Shown: positions 39,595 to 46,826 of the stretch, piece by piece
Position numbering within the stretch: the stretch's first letter is position 1
How the letters are laid out: the number at the start of each line of letters is the position of its first letter
Origin: Arthrobacter crusticola
GTDB lineage: Bacteria; Actinomycetota; Actinomycetes; Actinomycetales; Micrococcaceae
Assembly: GCF_004357995.1 (NCBI RefSeq)
Contig: NZ_SMTK01000002.1
Span: 496,001 to 560,000, forward strand
Direction of reading: 5' to 3'
DNA: 64,000 nt
Made by a program: the position numbers and the translations under genes
The notes under the pieces: generated by a model
What the model saw: only the letters and a program-made list of their open reading frames with translations
What the model was told of the DNA's origin: nothing
The model's database searches: none

Positions 39595-39627
39595 CGCCGG
39601 TCCCCGCCGTCCTGCCGGGCCGGCCTG

Positions 39628-40431
39628 CTACCGGCTGAAGGGAAGCCGGTGCAGCCGTTCAGCCGTCGAACCAACGACCTCCTTTTGGCGGAGCATGCGG
39701 GAATAGTCCCGCCCGCGGCGGGCGGCGGCCACCGCGGCCAGGAAATCCTCCGGGTGGGTTCCCCGCGGCGGGGCCGGCGCGACGGCGGTGCCGACCTCGC
39801 GGGCCAGCTCGGCCGCGAGGGCCGCCCGGGACTGCGGAGTGAGACGGGGTGCCTGCGCCAGGAACTGGGAGACCCGGCGGGCCAGCGGATCGGGAAGCCG
39901 CCCGATATCCGCGGTCGACGCCCAGGCCTGGAGGTGGTGCGGCACCTCGGGCACCGCGCGCGGCTTCACGACCACCCGCTCACGCAGCGCGTACGTCCCG
40001 GCCAGCAGGTCCCCAAGCCGCTTCGAGCGTTCGTTGAACAACGCGACGACGAAGGCGAGCGAGCCGACCAGCAGGTAGATCTCAAGCACCGCGAGCATGC
40101 CGCGGATGAACGCATGCCGGAACCGGATGGCGCCGCCGTCGTCGCGCACGATCCGCAGCCCGAGCATCACCCGGCCAAGGGACTTGCCGCGGGTGAGGGT
40201 TTCAATGGTGACCGGCAGGATCAGGAACACCAGGATGACCAGCACCAGTGTCAGGGCCCGGGTCAGTGCCGGATCAAGAATCCCGCCGAGGGTGCTCCCA
40301 ACGAGGAACAGGATGCCGAGGAACACCACGATCTGGGCCACGGTGTCGATGATCGAGCTGAGGGCGCGGGCGGCGAAGCCTGCCGAGCGCAGTTCGAGGA
40401 CCACTGCCTCGCCGGTCACCACTGAATCCAC
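39628..40431 (-). CDS. RDD-family membrane protein
   Basis: A 267-residue protein. The RDD domain spans residues ~10-155 with three to four helices. The family motif appears as ARALSSIIDTVAQ at the first helix and KSLGRVMLGLRIVRDDGG further on. The C-terminal ~110 residues are soluble, helical and rich in Ala/Arg. Function unknown. It is divergent from the SpoIIM-like gene, the usual pair in actinomycetes, where MoxR/DUF58 genes often follow; here those are 15 kb away. Start is GTG 40431 with GGGGGAA upstream. Confidence 0.87.
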   Translation of the reverse strand: MDSVVTGEAVVLELRSAGFAARALSSIIDTVAQIVVFLGILFLVGSTLGGILDPALTRALTLVLVILVFLILPVTIETLTRGKSLGRVMLGLRIVRDDGGAIRFRHAFIRGMLAVLEIYLLVGSLAFVVALFNERSKRLGDLLAGTYALRERVVVKPRAVPEVPHHLQAWASTADIGRLPDPLARRVSQFLAQAPRLTPQSRAALAAELAREVGTAVAPAPPRGTHPEDFLAAVAAARRGRDYSRMLRQKEVVGSTAERLHRLPFSR

Positions 40432-40492
40432 TGACGTTCCCCCTTCGCACCACCGGCTGTCCGGGCTCCACCCTATCTTCCACCCCGCGCTA

Positions 40493-40498
40493 TAGGGT
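40493..40498 (+). promoter_or_regulatory. -10 box of the SpoIIM-like gene
   Basis: TAGGGT, 7 nt before the ATG at 40506. Confidence 0.5.
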
Positions 40499-40505
40499 GG
40501 GCAGC

Positions 40506-41498
40506 ATGGACGTCGACGCCTTCAGTGAAGTGCACCGCCCCGACTGGGAGCGGCTCGATGAACTGGTGCGGCGCCGCAGCCTCACCGGCGCGGAGGCGGA
40601 CGAACTCCTGGTGCTGTACCAGCGCGTGTCGACCCACCTGTCGATGATCCGTTCCGTCGCCCCGGAGGGGGAACTGTCGGGCGCCCTGTCGATGCGCCTG
40701 TCGCGGGCGCGGACCCGTTTCAGCGGCGCCCGCTCCCACTTCCTTGAAGATATCGCGCTGTTCTTTGTCGTCTCGCTCCCTGCCGCGTTCTACCGCGTGC
40801 GCTGGCTCACCGTTGTCGTGGGGGTGCTGTTCACCGCCGTCGCCTGGGCGTACGGGGCGTGGGTGGTGAACACGCCGGGAGTGATCGCGGCCCTCGGAAC
40901 CGACGAGGACCTGCGCCGGTACGTCGAGGAGGACTTCATCGACTACTACTCGGAGAATCCGGCGGCGTCCTTCGCCGGCCTGGTGTGGACCAACAATGCC
41001 TGGATCGCCCTCCAGGCGGTCGCCTTCGGGGTCACCGGGATCTGGCCACCGTTCATCCTGTACCAGAACGCGCAGGGTGTCGGTCTCGCCGGCGGGATGC
41101 TGGCCGCCTTCGGCAAGCTCGACGTGTTCTTTCTCTACATCCTCCCGCACGGGTTCATGGAGCTGACGGCGATCTTCATCGCCACGGCCGCCGGTTTGCG
41201 GATCTTCTGGGCCTGGGTGTCGCCGGGGCGGCGGACCCGGGCCGCAGCGCTGTCCGAGGAGGGGCGGTCCCTGATCACGGTCGCCCTCGGACTCGTCCTG
41301 GTCCTGTTTGTCTCAGGCCTCGTCGAAGGCTTCGTCACCCCCAGTGGGCTGCCGCACTGGGCGCGCCTGGGCATCGGTCTCCTCGTCCTCGCCGCGTACT
41401 GGGCGTACACCCTGATCCTTGGCAGGCGCGCCGTGCGGGCCGGGGCCACCGGAGATCTTGCGGCCCTTGACCGGGGAGGGGCGGCGCGCACGGCGTAA
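40506..41498 (+). CDS. Stage II sporulation protein M-like membrane protein
   Basis: A 330-residue protein of the SpoIIM/DUF95 family. The N-terminus (residues 1-95) is soluble and helical (WERLDELVRRRSLTGAEADELLVLY). Six or so membrane helices follow, with the conserved NNAWIALQAVAFGVTGI and LPHGFMELTAIFIATAAGL. This is a non-sporulating lineage; in such bacteria it occurs with RDD, MoxR and DUF58 proteins and is thought to act at the membrane in an unknown process. ATG 40506 was preferred to GTG 40497 because the latter lies in the -10 box. Confidence 0.88.
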   Translation: MDVDAFSEVHRPDWERLDELVRRRSLTGAEADELLVLYQRVSTHLSMIRSVAPEGELSGALSMRLSRARTRFSGARSHFLEDIALFFVVSLPAAFYRVRWLTVVVGVLFTAVAWAYGAWVVNTPGVIAALGTDEDLRRYVEEDFIDYYSENPAASFAGLVWTNNAWIALQAVAFGVTGIWPPFILYQNAQGVGLAGGMLAAFGKLDVFFLYILPHGFMELTAIFIATAAGLRIFWAWVSPGRRTRAAALSEEGRSLITVALGLVLVLFVSGLVEGFVTPSGLPHWARLGIGLLVLAAYWAYTLILGRRAVRAGATGDLAALDRGGAARTA

Positions 41499-41606
41499 GG
41501 AACGCCGTGCGGGGCTCTTCTTCCGGGTGCGCGGGCGTGCGGCCCGGTAGTCTCGAAGGGGAAATCCGCGACGCGGCGGATCATGGCAAAACAAGGAGAC
41601 ATCCCA

Positions 41607-43166
41607 GTGGCTGAGACCGACGGAACCGGCACCGAGCAGGACCGCCAGGGGCGTGCCCCGGAGTCCGTCCCGGCTCCCATCGCCCAGCGCAACTCGCTGC
41701 CCATGCGGAGGGCAAGCACCATGCCCGATGTGTCGAGGTATGTCCCCGCGGGGGCCTCCGACAGCGAATGGCACGGCTCCTCGGCGGCGTCGACCACAGG
41801 AGCCGGAACGCCCGGGCAGGTACCGGACCCCGCGGGTTCGATGACGGCGGTGGCGGAACCGTCGCCGCCGGCACCCGGGCCGGGCCTCAAAGGGTCCGAA
41901 CCGGTCGGGGACTCCGAACCAGTCAGGGGCTCCGAACCAGCTGCGGACTCCGAACCAGCTGCGGACTCCAAACCAGCGAGGGATTCCGAACCAGGCAGGG
42001 GCTCGGAACCAGCGAGGGATTCCGAATTAAGCGGGAGCTCGGAACCAGCGAGGGATTCCGAACCAGGCAGGGGCTCGGAACCAGCGAGGGATTCCGAATT
42101 AAGCGGGAGCTCGGAACCAGCGAGGGATTCCGAACCGGCTGCGGACTCGGAACCAGCTGCGGACTTCGAACCAGCTACTGCCGCGCTGCCGGTCAGTGAT
42201 GCCCCGCGGCACGAAACGGCATCGGGCGCGACCGGTGCCGGAGCCACGTCCGCCTCCGGGGCCTCCGCCGTCGGTGCCTCCGCCGGGGAGTCCGGAGAAG
42301 TACGGCCCCCGCGCGGCGGGAAGGACGCACGCCGGGAACCGGAGAACGAACCGGATTCCGACACCGGGGCGCTGCTGCTGCGCCCGTCGGAGCAGGAGGT
42401 GCGGCGTCGCGCCCTCGAACGGGAACACGCCGTGGCAGCCAAGCCGGCCCTCGCACGGTTCCTGCAGGTGGTCGTCGCCGCAATCTTCCCGATCGTGGTG
42501 CTGGCCGGGGCGGTCCGGGCCGTCACCTCCTCCTTCTTCCTCTGGGCCGAATACCACCGCCCGGGCTTTCCCGCCGACGAGTTCGGATTCTCCACCCAGG
42601 ACCGCCTGACCTACGGGTCCTACGCGCTCGACTACGTCCTCAACTTCGCCCCCGCCCGCTACCTGGGCGGGCTGGTCAACCCCGGCGGACAGCAACTGTT
42701 CCTCGACAGCGAGGTCAGCCACATGGCCGACGTGAAAGCTGTCCTCCAGTTGTCCTTCGCCGCCGCGTTCGTGCTGCTGGTGGTCGGAATCGCTGCCTGT
42801 GCCTACCTCGCCCGCCGGTACAAGGGCGGAATCCGCAGGGCGCTGTTCTCGGGTGCCGTGCTGACCCTGGTCCTCATCGTGGTCCTTGCCGTGTCGGCGG
42901 TGCTCGCCTGGGAGGTCTTCTTCACCTCGGTCCACGCGGTGTTCTTCGCCGACGGCACCTGGACCTTTCGGGTGGATGACACCCTGATTCGGCTGTTCCC
43001 GGAGCAGTTCTGGACCGACGCGGCCGCCACCGTGGGCTTCCTGGTGCTCGCGGCGACGCTGCTGACCCTGGTGCTCACCTGGCCCACCCGGCGGCGCCGG
43101 GAAAAGTCGCAGGCCGCCCAGGACGAGCTTCAGGCCCGGCACCGCGCCGCACTGTCCGGCTCCTAG
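41607..43166 (+). CDS. TIGR01906-family membrane protein with hexapeptide-repeat N-terminus
   Basis: A 519-residue protein. The C-terminal ~240 residues are the TIGR01906 (DUF1461) membrane domain: four helices and the loops FGFSTQDRLTYGSYALDYVLNF and HMADVKAVLQ. The N-terminal ~280 residues are disordered and acidic, and contain 15 tandem hexapeptides (about residues 98-187) of the form SEPxxx. The array would form a long flexible cytoplasmic stalk. Function of the family is unknown. Start GTG 41607 has AAGGAG eight bases upstream; an ATG at 41583 has none. Confidence 0.85.
   Translation: MAETDGTGTEQDRQGRAPESVPAPIAQRNSLPMRRASTMPDVSRYVPAGASDSEWHGSSAASTTGAGTPGQVPDPAGSMTAVAEPSPPAPGPGLKGSEPVGDSEPVRGSEPAADSEPAADSKPARDSEPGRGSEPARDSELSGSSEPARDSEPGRGSEPARDSELSGSSEPARDSEPAADSEPAADFEPATAALPVSDAPRHETASGATGAGATSASGASAVGASAGESGEVRPPRGGKDARREPENEPDSDTGALLLRPSEQEVRRRALEREHAVAAKPALARFLQVVVAAIFPIVVLAGAVRAVTSSFFLWAEYHRPGFPADEFGFSTQDRLTYGSYALDYVLNFAPARYLGGLVNPGGQQLFLDSEVSHMADVKAVLQLSFAAAFVLLVVGIAACAYLARRYKGGIRRALFSGAVLTLVLIVVLAVSAVLAWEVFFTSVHAVFFADGTWTFRVDDTLIRLFPEQFWTDAAATVGFLVLAATLLTLVLTWPTRRRREKSQAAQDELQARHRAALSGS
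41898..42167. repeat. 18-bp tandem array, 15 units, in the TIGR01906 gene
   Basis: Fifteen units beginning gaacc or gaatt, each 18 bp, plus a partial sixteenth. Four-unit blocks 41971-42042 and 42043-42114 are identical over all 72 bp, so the array has recently expanded. It stays in frame throughout. Confidence 0.92.
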
Positions 43167-43251
43167 GCACCCGCGCCCGCAGGTCACGCCGCCCGGCCGA
43201 TGGACTGCGGAAATCCCCCTCGACCTACCGCACGGCCGTCCCGGGGCCCAT

Positions 43252-43285
43252 AATCGGTGCTGTACCACGGAGCAGCACACCGATT
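43252..43285. promoter_or_regulatory. Inverted repeat upstream of the VOC genes
   Basis: AATCGGTGCTG faces CAGCACACCGATT, complementary except for a 2-nt bulge, 10 nt apart. It lies 40 nt before the first VOC start and overlaps a CATAATCG -10-like box. Operator or leader hairpin. Confidence 0.5.
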
Positions 43286-43324
43286 CGAACCGCCAAGCAG
43301 CACCGACCTTGAGGAGAAAGCGCG

Positions 43325-43741
43325 ATGACCACACGCCTTAACCCGTATCTGGGGTTCCGCGATACGGCGAGGGATGCCATGGAGTTCTACCATTCGGTGT
43401 TCGGCGGTGAGCTCACCCTGAGCACCTTCGGCGATTTCCAGGCCAGCGAGGATCCCGCGGAGCAGGACAAGATCATGCACGGAATGCTCGAGACCGAGGG
43501 CGGATTGGTGCTGATGGGCGCCGACACTCCGAACAGCATGGATTACACCGTGGGCACCAACTACTCGGTCTCCCTGAGCGGCACCGACGAGGCCGAACTG
43601 CGCGGGTACTGGGACAAGCTCAGCGACGGCGGCACGGTGACGCTGCCGCTCGAACGGGCACCCTGGGGCGACAGCTTCGGCATGTGCAGCGACAGGTTCG
43701 GGGTCAGCTGGCTCGTCAATATCGGCGCGCCGGAATCCTGA
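43325..43741 (+). CDS. VOC-family (PhnB/glyoxalase-like) protein
   Basis: A 138-residue protein of the PhnB-like branch of the vicinal-oxygen-chelate fold: NPYLGFRDTARDAMEFYHSVFGG at the N-terminus and WGDSFGMCSDRFGVSWLVNI at the C-terminus. Members include dioxygenases, resistance proteins and proteins of no known activity. The metal ligands of true glyoxalases are not obvious. ATG 43325 has GAGGAGA upstream. The next VOC gene starts two bases after its stop, so the pair forms an operon. Confidence 0.87.
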   Translation: MTTRLNPYLGFRDTARDAMEFYHSVFGGELTLSTFGDFQASEDPAEQDKIMHGMLETEGGLVLMGADTPNSMDYTVGTNYSVSLSGTDEAELRGYWDKLSDGGTVTLPLERAPWGDSFGMCSDRFGVSWLVNIGAPES

Positions 43742-43743
43742 GG

Positions 43744-44106
43744 ATGGCAAGCCGCATCGCCGTCGTCGCTTTTGACGCCGCCGATCCGCGGGCCGTCGCG
43801 GCATTTTGGACGGCGGCACTCGGCTGGCAGGTGACCGGGGAGGATGAGGGCGTCATCAGTATTGGTGGCGCGGACGGCCGGGAGCCGGGCATCGACATCG
43901 TCGCGGTGCCCGAGGCGAAGACGGGCAAGAACCGCCTTCACCTCGACCTGCGGGCCGATGGCTCCCCGGCCGCGGAGGTGGAGCGGCTCCTCGGGCTGGG
44001 GGCGCGCAGGATCGACATCGGCCAGCCGGCGGACGCGACCTGGACCGTTCTCGCCGATCCCGAGGGGAACGAGTTCTGCGTCCTGTCCGGACCCGGCGGA
44101 GAATAA
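43744..44106 (+). CDS. VOC-family glyoxalase-like domain protein
   Basis: A 120-residue protein of the short glyoxalase-like (Glyoxalase_6) type common in actinomycetes: ADPRAVAAFWTAALGWQV, KNRLHLDLRADG and VLADPEGNEFCVLSGPGG. The conserved His in HLDL and the C-terminal Glu in GNEFCVL match family positions. Substrate unknown. It is co-transcribed with the preceding VOC gene. Confidence 0.87.
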   Translation: MASRIAVVAFDAADPRAVAAFWTAALGWQVTGEDEGVISIGGADGREPGIDIVAVPEAKTGKNRLHLDLRADGSPAAEVERLLGLGARRIDIGQPADATWTVLADPEGNEFCVLSGPGGE

Positions 44107-44117
44107 ACCCGGTACGG

Positions 44118-44432
44118 TCAGTCCCGCTTGATGCTCAGGTAGCTCAACCCACGCAGGTCAAGGACCGTCCGTCCCCCCGCCTCCGTCAGCCGCAGCAGCA
44201 CCGATCCGCACCCCCTGCACCGGGCGGTCATCCCAGGGGCGTGGGCATAGACGCGGGTCGTGGCCAGCACGCCCGTCATCCCGCAGTTCTCGCACCGGCC
44301 CTCGGCCACGGTGAGATCCCCTGCAGAGAATTCGGAGAGCGGTCCCGCGAGGGCGTTTCCATCGAGGTAGTCCTGCCCGCCGGCCTCCGCCCCGGTGCCG
44401 CCGGCCAGCCCATCGTCGAGTCCAAGGCTCAT
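44118..44432 (-). CDS. DUF6510 zinc-ribbon protein
   Basis: A 104-residue protein. CENC (residues ~47-50) and CRGC (~72-75) form a probable zinc ribbon. The N-terminus LDGNALAGPLSEFSAGDLT is typical of DUF6510. Function is unknown. It is the last gene of a three-gene operon: its ATG overlaps the stop of the reductase gene (ATGA), and AGGAG lies upstream. The tight coupling implies a role with the molybdopterin enzyme and reductase, perhaps as an assembly or electron-transfer helper. Confidence 0.82.
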   Translation of the reverse strand: MSLGLDDGLAGGTGAEAGGQDYLDGNALAGPLSEFSAGDLTVAEGRCENCGMTGVLATTRVYAHAPGMTARCRGCGSVLLRLTEAGGRTVLDLRGLSYLSIKRD

Positions 44433-45160
44433 GATCCGTCTCCTGTTCCACCGTAGCGTTCGGTCTTGATGCGGCTTTCCGTGTACCCGGCCTCCACGAG
44501 CCAGGCGGCCACCGTTTCCACGAAGCCCGTGGCACCGCAGATGAACACCGCCGGGTCGGCTGCCGGCGGCAGGATCCGTGGCATCAGCGTGGCGGGGGAG
44601 AGCCGCCCCACGGGCTCCCCGGGGGGCGCCTCCCGGGTGTAGACGTACTCCACCGGCAGGGGCGGCGAGGAGGCCTCGAGTTTTTCGAGTTCCCCGCGGT
44701 AGATAATGCTCGAGGGCCCACGGACCGAATAGAGGAGCTGCATCGGCACGGTACTGCCTGCGGCGCGGTGGGAGCGCACCATGGCCATCAGGGGCACCAC
44801 CCCGGAACCTCCGCCGATGAGCTGCACCGGGGAGGTGTCCGAGGGCTGCCACACGAACCAGCCGCCGACGGGTCCCCGCATCTCCAGCTGCTCGCCCACC
44901 GTCAGGTCGCGGACGAGGTACGGGGAGACCTCGCCGTCCTCCAGTTCCTCAACGGTGATTTCAAGGCCGGTCGGCGGCAGGGTCCCGGCCACCGAGAACG
45001 ACCGCACGGCGGTGTACCCGTCGGGGGCCGTGAGCCGGATATCGACGTGCTGGCCGCCGATGCTGCTGACGGGTTCGGGAAACTGGAGGGCGAGGGTCCG
45101 TGCGGTGGCAGTCTCGAACCGGGCCTCGACGACGTCGGCGGTCCGCCAGGTGCTGCTCAC
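44429..45160 (-). CDS. FAD-binding ferredoxin-NADP reductase-like oxidoreductase
   Basis: A 243-residue flavoprotein of the ferredoxin reductase superfamily without an iron-sulfur domain. The FAD motif is AVRSFSVAG, and the NAD(P) motif is LIGGGSGVVPLMAMVR. The C-terminal motif VFICGATGFVETVAAWL is also present. It probably passes electrons between NAD(P)H and the molybdopterin enzyme encoded just before. Its GTG overlaps the stop of that gene (GTGA), and its own stop overlaps the DUF6510 start. Confidence 0.88.
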   Translation of the reverse strand: MSSTWRTADVVEARFETATARTLALQFPEPVSSIGGQHVDIRLTAPDGYTAVRSFSVAGTLPPTGLEITVEELEDGEVSPYLVRDLTVGEQLEMRGPVGGWFVWQPSDTSPVQLIGGGSGVVPLMAMVRSHRAAGSTVPMQLLYSVRGPSSIIYRGELEKLEASSPPLPVEYVYTREAPPGEPVGRLSPATLMPRILPPAADPAVFICGATGFVETVAAWLVEAGYTESRIKTERYGGTGDGS

Positions 45161-45750
45161 CAGTACCGTTCCTCGAGCCAGGGATCGCCGTGGAGGTTGT
45201 AGCCGTTGGTCTCCCAGAAGCCCGGGTCGTTGCGGTCCATCATCCTCAGTCCCCGGACCCACTTGGCGCTCTTCCAGAAGTAGAGGTGGGGGACGAGCAG
45301 CCGTGCGGGGCCGCCGTGGGCGGGCTCGAGATCCTCGCCGTCGAACTGGTGGACGATCCACGCCTTCCCGTTGAGGATGTCCTCCATCGGCAGGTTCGTG
45401 GTGTAGCCGCCGTAGCTTGAGAACATTGTGTAGGGGTGGGAGGTGTCAACGTCCTGGAAGAAGGTGTCGAGTGACACTCCCTTCCAGCGCGTGCCGAACT
45501 TCGACCAGCTGGTCACGCAGTGGATGTCGACGGTGAATTCCTCCTGCGGCAGGTTCTGGAACTCGTCCCAGGACCAGGAGTGGGACTGCCCGGTCTCGGT
45601 GGTGAGCTGGAACTCCCACTCCGCGGTGTCGATCCTCGGTGTCGGACCGGCGGAGAGGACCGGAAAGCTTTCGGTCAGGTACTGCCCGGGCGGCAGGCCG
45701 GGCTGGTCCTTGTTCCTGCGCCCCCGAAAACCTGATGAGATGATGCCCAT
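45157..45750 (-). CDS. Sulfite oxidase-like molybdopterin oxidoreductase
   Basis: A 197-residue enzyme with the catalytic core of the sulfite-oxidase family and no heme or dimerisation domain. The Mo-binding Cys78 is in DIHCVTSWSKFGTRWKGV; GGPARLLVPHLYFWKSAKWVRGL and the end EERYW are typical. There is no Tat signal, unlike periplasmic MsrP, so it appears cytoplasmic. The substrate is unknown. Start ATG 45750 has GGAGGAAG upstream. It heads the operon with the FAD reductase and DUF6510. Confidence 0.9.
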   Translation of the reverse strand: MGIISSGFRGRRNKDQPGLPPGQYLTESFPVLSAGPTPRIDTAEWEFQLTTETGQSHSWSWDEFQNLPQEEFTVDIHCVTSWSKFGTRWKGVSLDTFFQDVDTSHPYTMFSSYGGYTTNLPMEDILNGKAWIVHQFDGEDLEPAHGGPARLLVPHLYFWKSAKWVRGLRMMDRNDPGFWETNGYNLHGDPWLEERYW

Positions 45751-46049
45751 GTCTTCCTCCAATCGGATGCGGAGCCCTGCCGTCGGAACGGACAGGCCTG
45801 CCCCTCGGGGAGCCCTGAACGCTTCGCCGAGCGGTAGGGATTGCGCCTCGTCGCTCGTTCTATCACTTCGCCGGGGCAATGGAAAGAACAAGTCCCTTTC
45901 GTGTCAGCGCCCACCGGCCCGCCCGGCGTATCCGACGACGGGCGGACCGGAGACGACGCGCGCACCCGCAGGCGCCGGATGCACCCGAAAGCGACGGGCG
46001 CGGCCGATAAAGCGGGCCGGTTTGTCGCGATGGGACGTCTTCGGTGGCC
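45751..46049. other. Gene-free interval before the molybdopterin operon
   Basis: About 300 bp between the phosphoribosyltransferase stop and the molybdopterin gene start. On the minus strand a TAGAAC hexamer near 45860 could be a -10. I see no gene, RNA or strong repeat here. Confidence 0.4.
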
Positions 46050-46691
46050 TCAGTCCGGCCGGCCGGCGGCCGCGGCGTTGAGCAGGGAGATGACCTCGGC
46101 CTCCTCCACGGGGGAGAAGTCGCCGTAGTGCTCGCCGACGGACCGGAAGCGGCGGGGAGTGGCGAGGAACACGTGGGCGTCGGCCTCGGGGATGCGGGCG
46201 GCGGCATCGAACGGCGCGACCGGTGCCGCCAGGACGACCCGGGCGGCATCGAGGCCGCGCACCACCCTGCACGCCACGCGGGCGGTGGCGCCCGTGGCGA
46301 CGCCGTCGTCGACCACCACCGCCGTGCGGCCGGTGAGGTCGATGCGCGCGCGTCCCCGCCGCAGCAGGGCCGTGCGGGCCTGGAGGACAGACCGCTCCCG
46401 TACCTCGACCGCCCGCAACTCCTCGTCGCTCACGCGGGCGCGCTGGATCACGCGCTCCTCGAGGACGCGGATGCCGTCCTCGCCGATCGCCCCCATCGCC
46501 AGTTCGGGCTGGGAGGGCACTCCGAGCTTGCGCACCACCACCACATCCAGCGGCACCCGCAGGGCCGCCGCGACCTCCGCCGCCACGGGCACCCCTCCCC
46601 GGGGCAGGCCGAGGACCACCACCGGGCCCGAAAGATCGGCCAGCCGCCCGGCGAGCTGCCGTCCCGCATCGATCCGGTCCCGAAAGAGCAT
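46050..46691 (-). CDS. Phosphoribosyltransferase-domain protein
   Basis: A 213-residue type I PRTase-fold protein. The PRPP motif is TAVVVDDGVATGATARVA, preceded by GLPRGGVPVAAEVA (pyrophosphate loop) and VRKLGVPSQPELAMGAI. This form is widespread in actinomycetes, often near universal-stress or dormancy genes. The base or substrate is unknown. ATG 46691 is used; GTG 46700, three codons upstream, is equally possible because a G-rich stretch could serve either. Confidence 0.87.
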   Translation of the reverse strand: MLFRDRIDAGRQLAGRLADLSGPVVVLGLPRGGVPVAAEVAAALRVPLDVVVVRKLGVPSQPELAMGAIGEDGIRVLEERVIQRARVSDEELRAVEVRERSVLQARTALLRRGRARIDLTGRTAVVVDDGVATGATARVACRVVRGLDAARVVLAAPVAPFDAAARIPEADAHVFLATPRRFRSVGEHYGDFSPVEEAEVISLLNAAAAGRPD

Positions 46692-46826
46692 TCTTCCCAC
46701 CCCCGCCCGTCGTCCCCGTGCCCTCTTCCTCTGCCCGGCCTTGTGCCGGCAGGCCCATACCGGTAGGCCGTGCCGCTGCCGGCCCTTACAGTATCCGCCG
46801 GTGCGCGCTGCCCCGGGAGTGCAGGC

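Noticed and set aside
41898-42167. CRISPR-like periodic repeat
   Set aside because: Units are contiguous without spacers, in frame, and encode a hexapeptide array; no cas genes.
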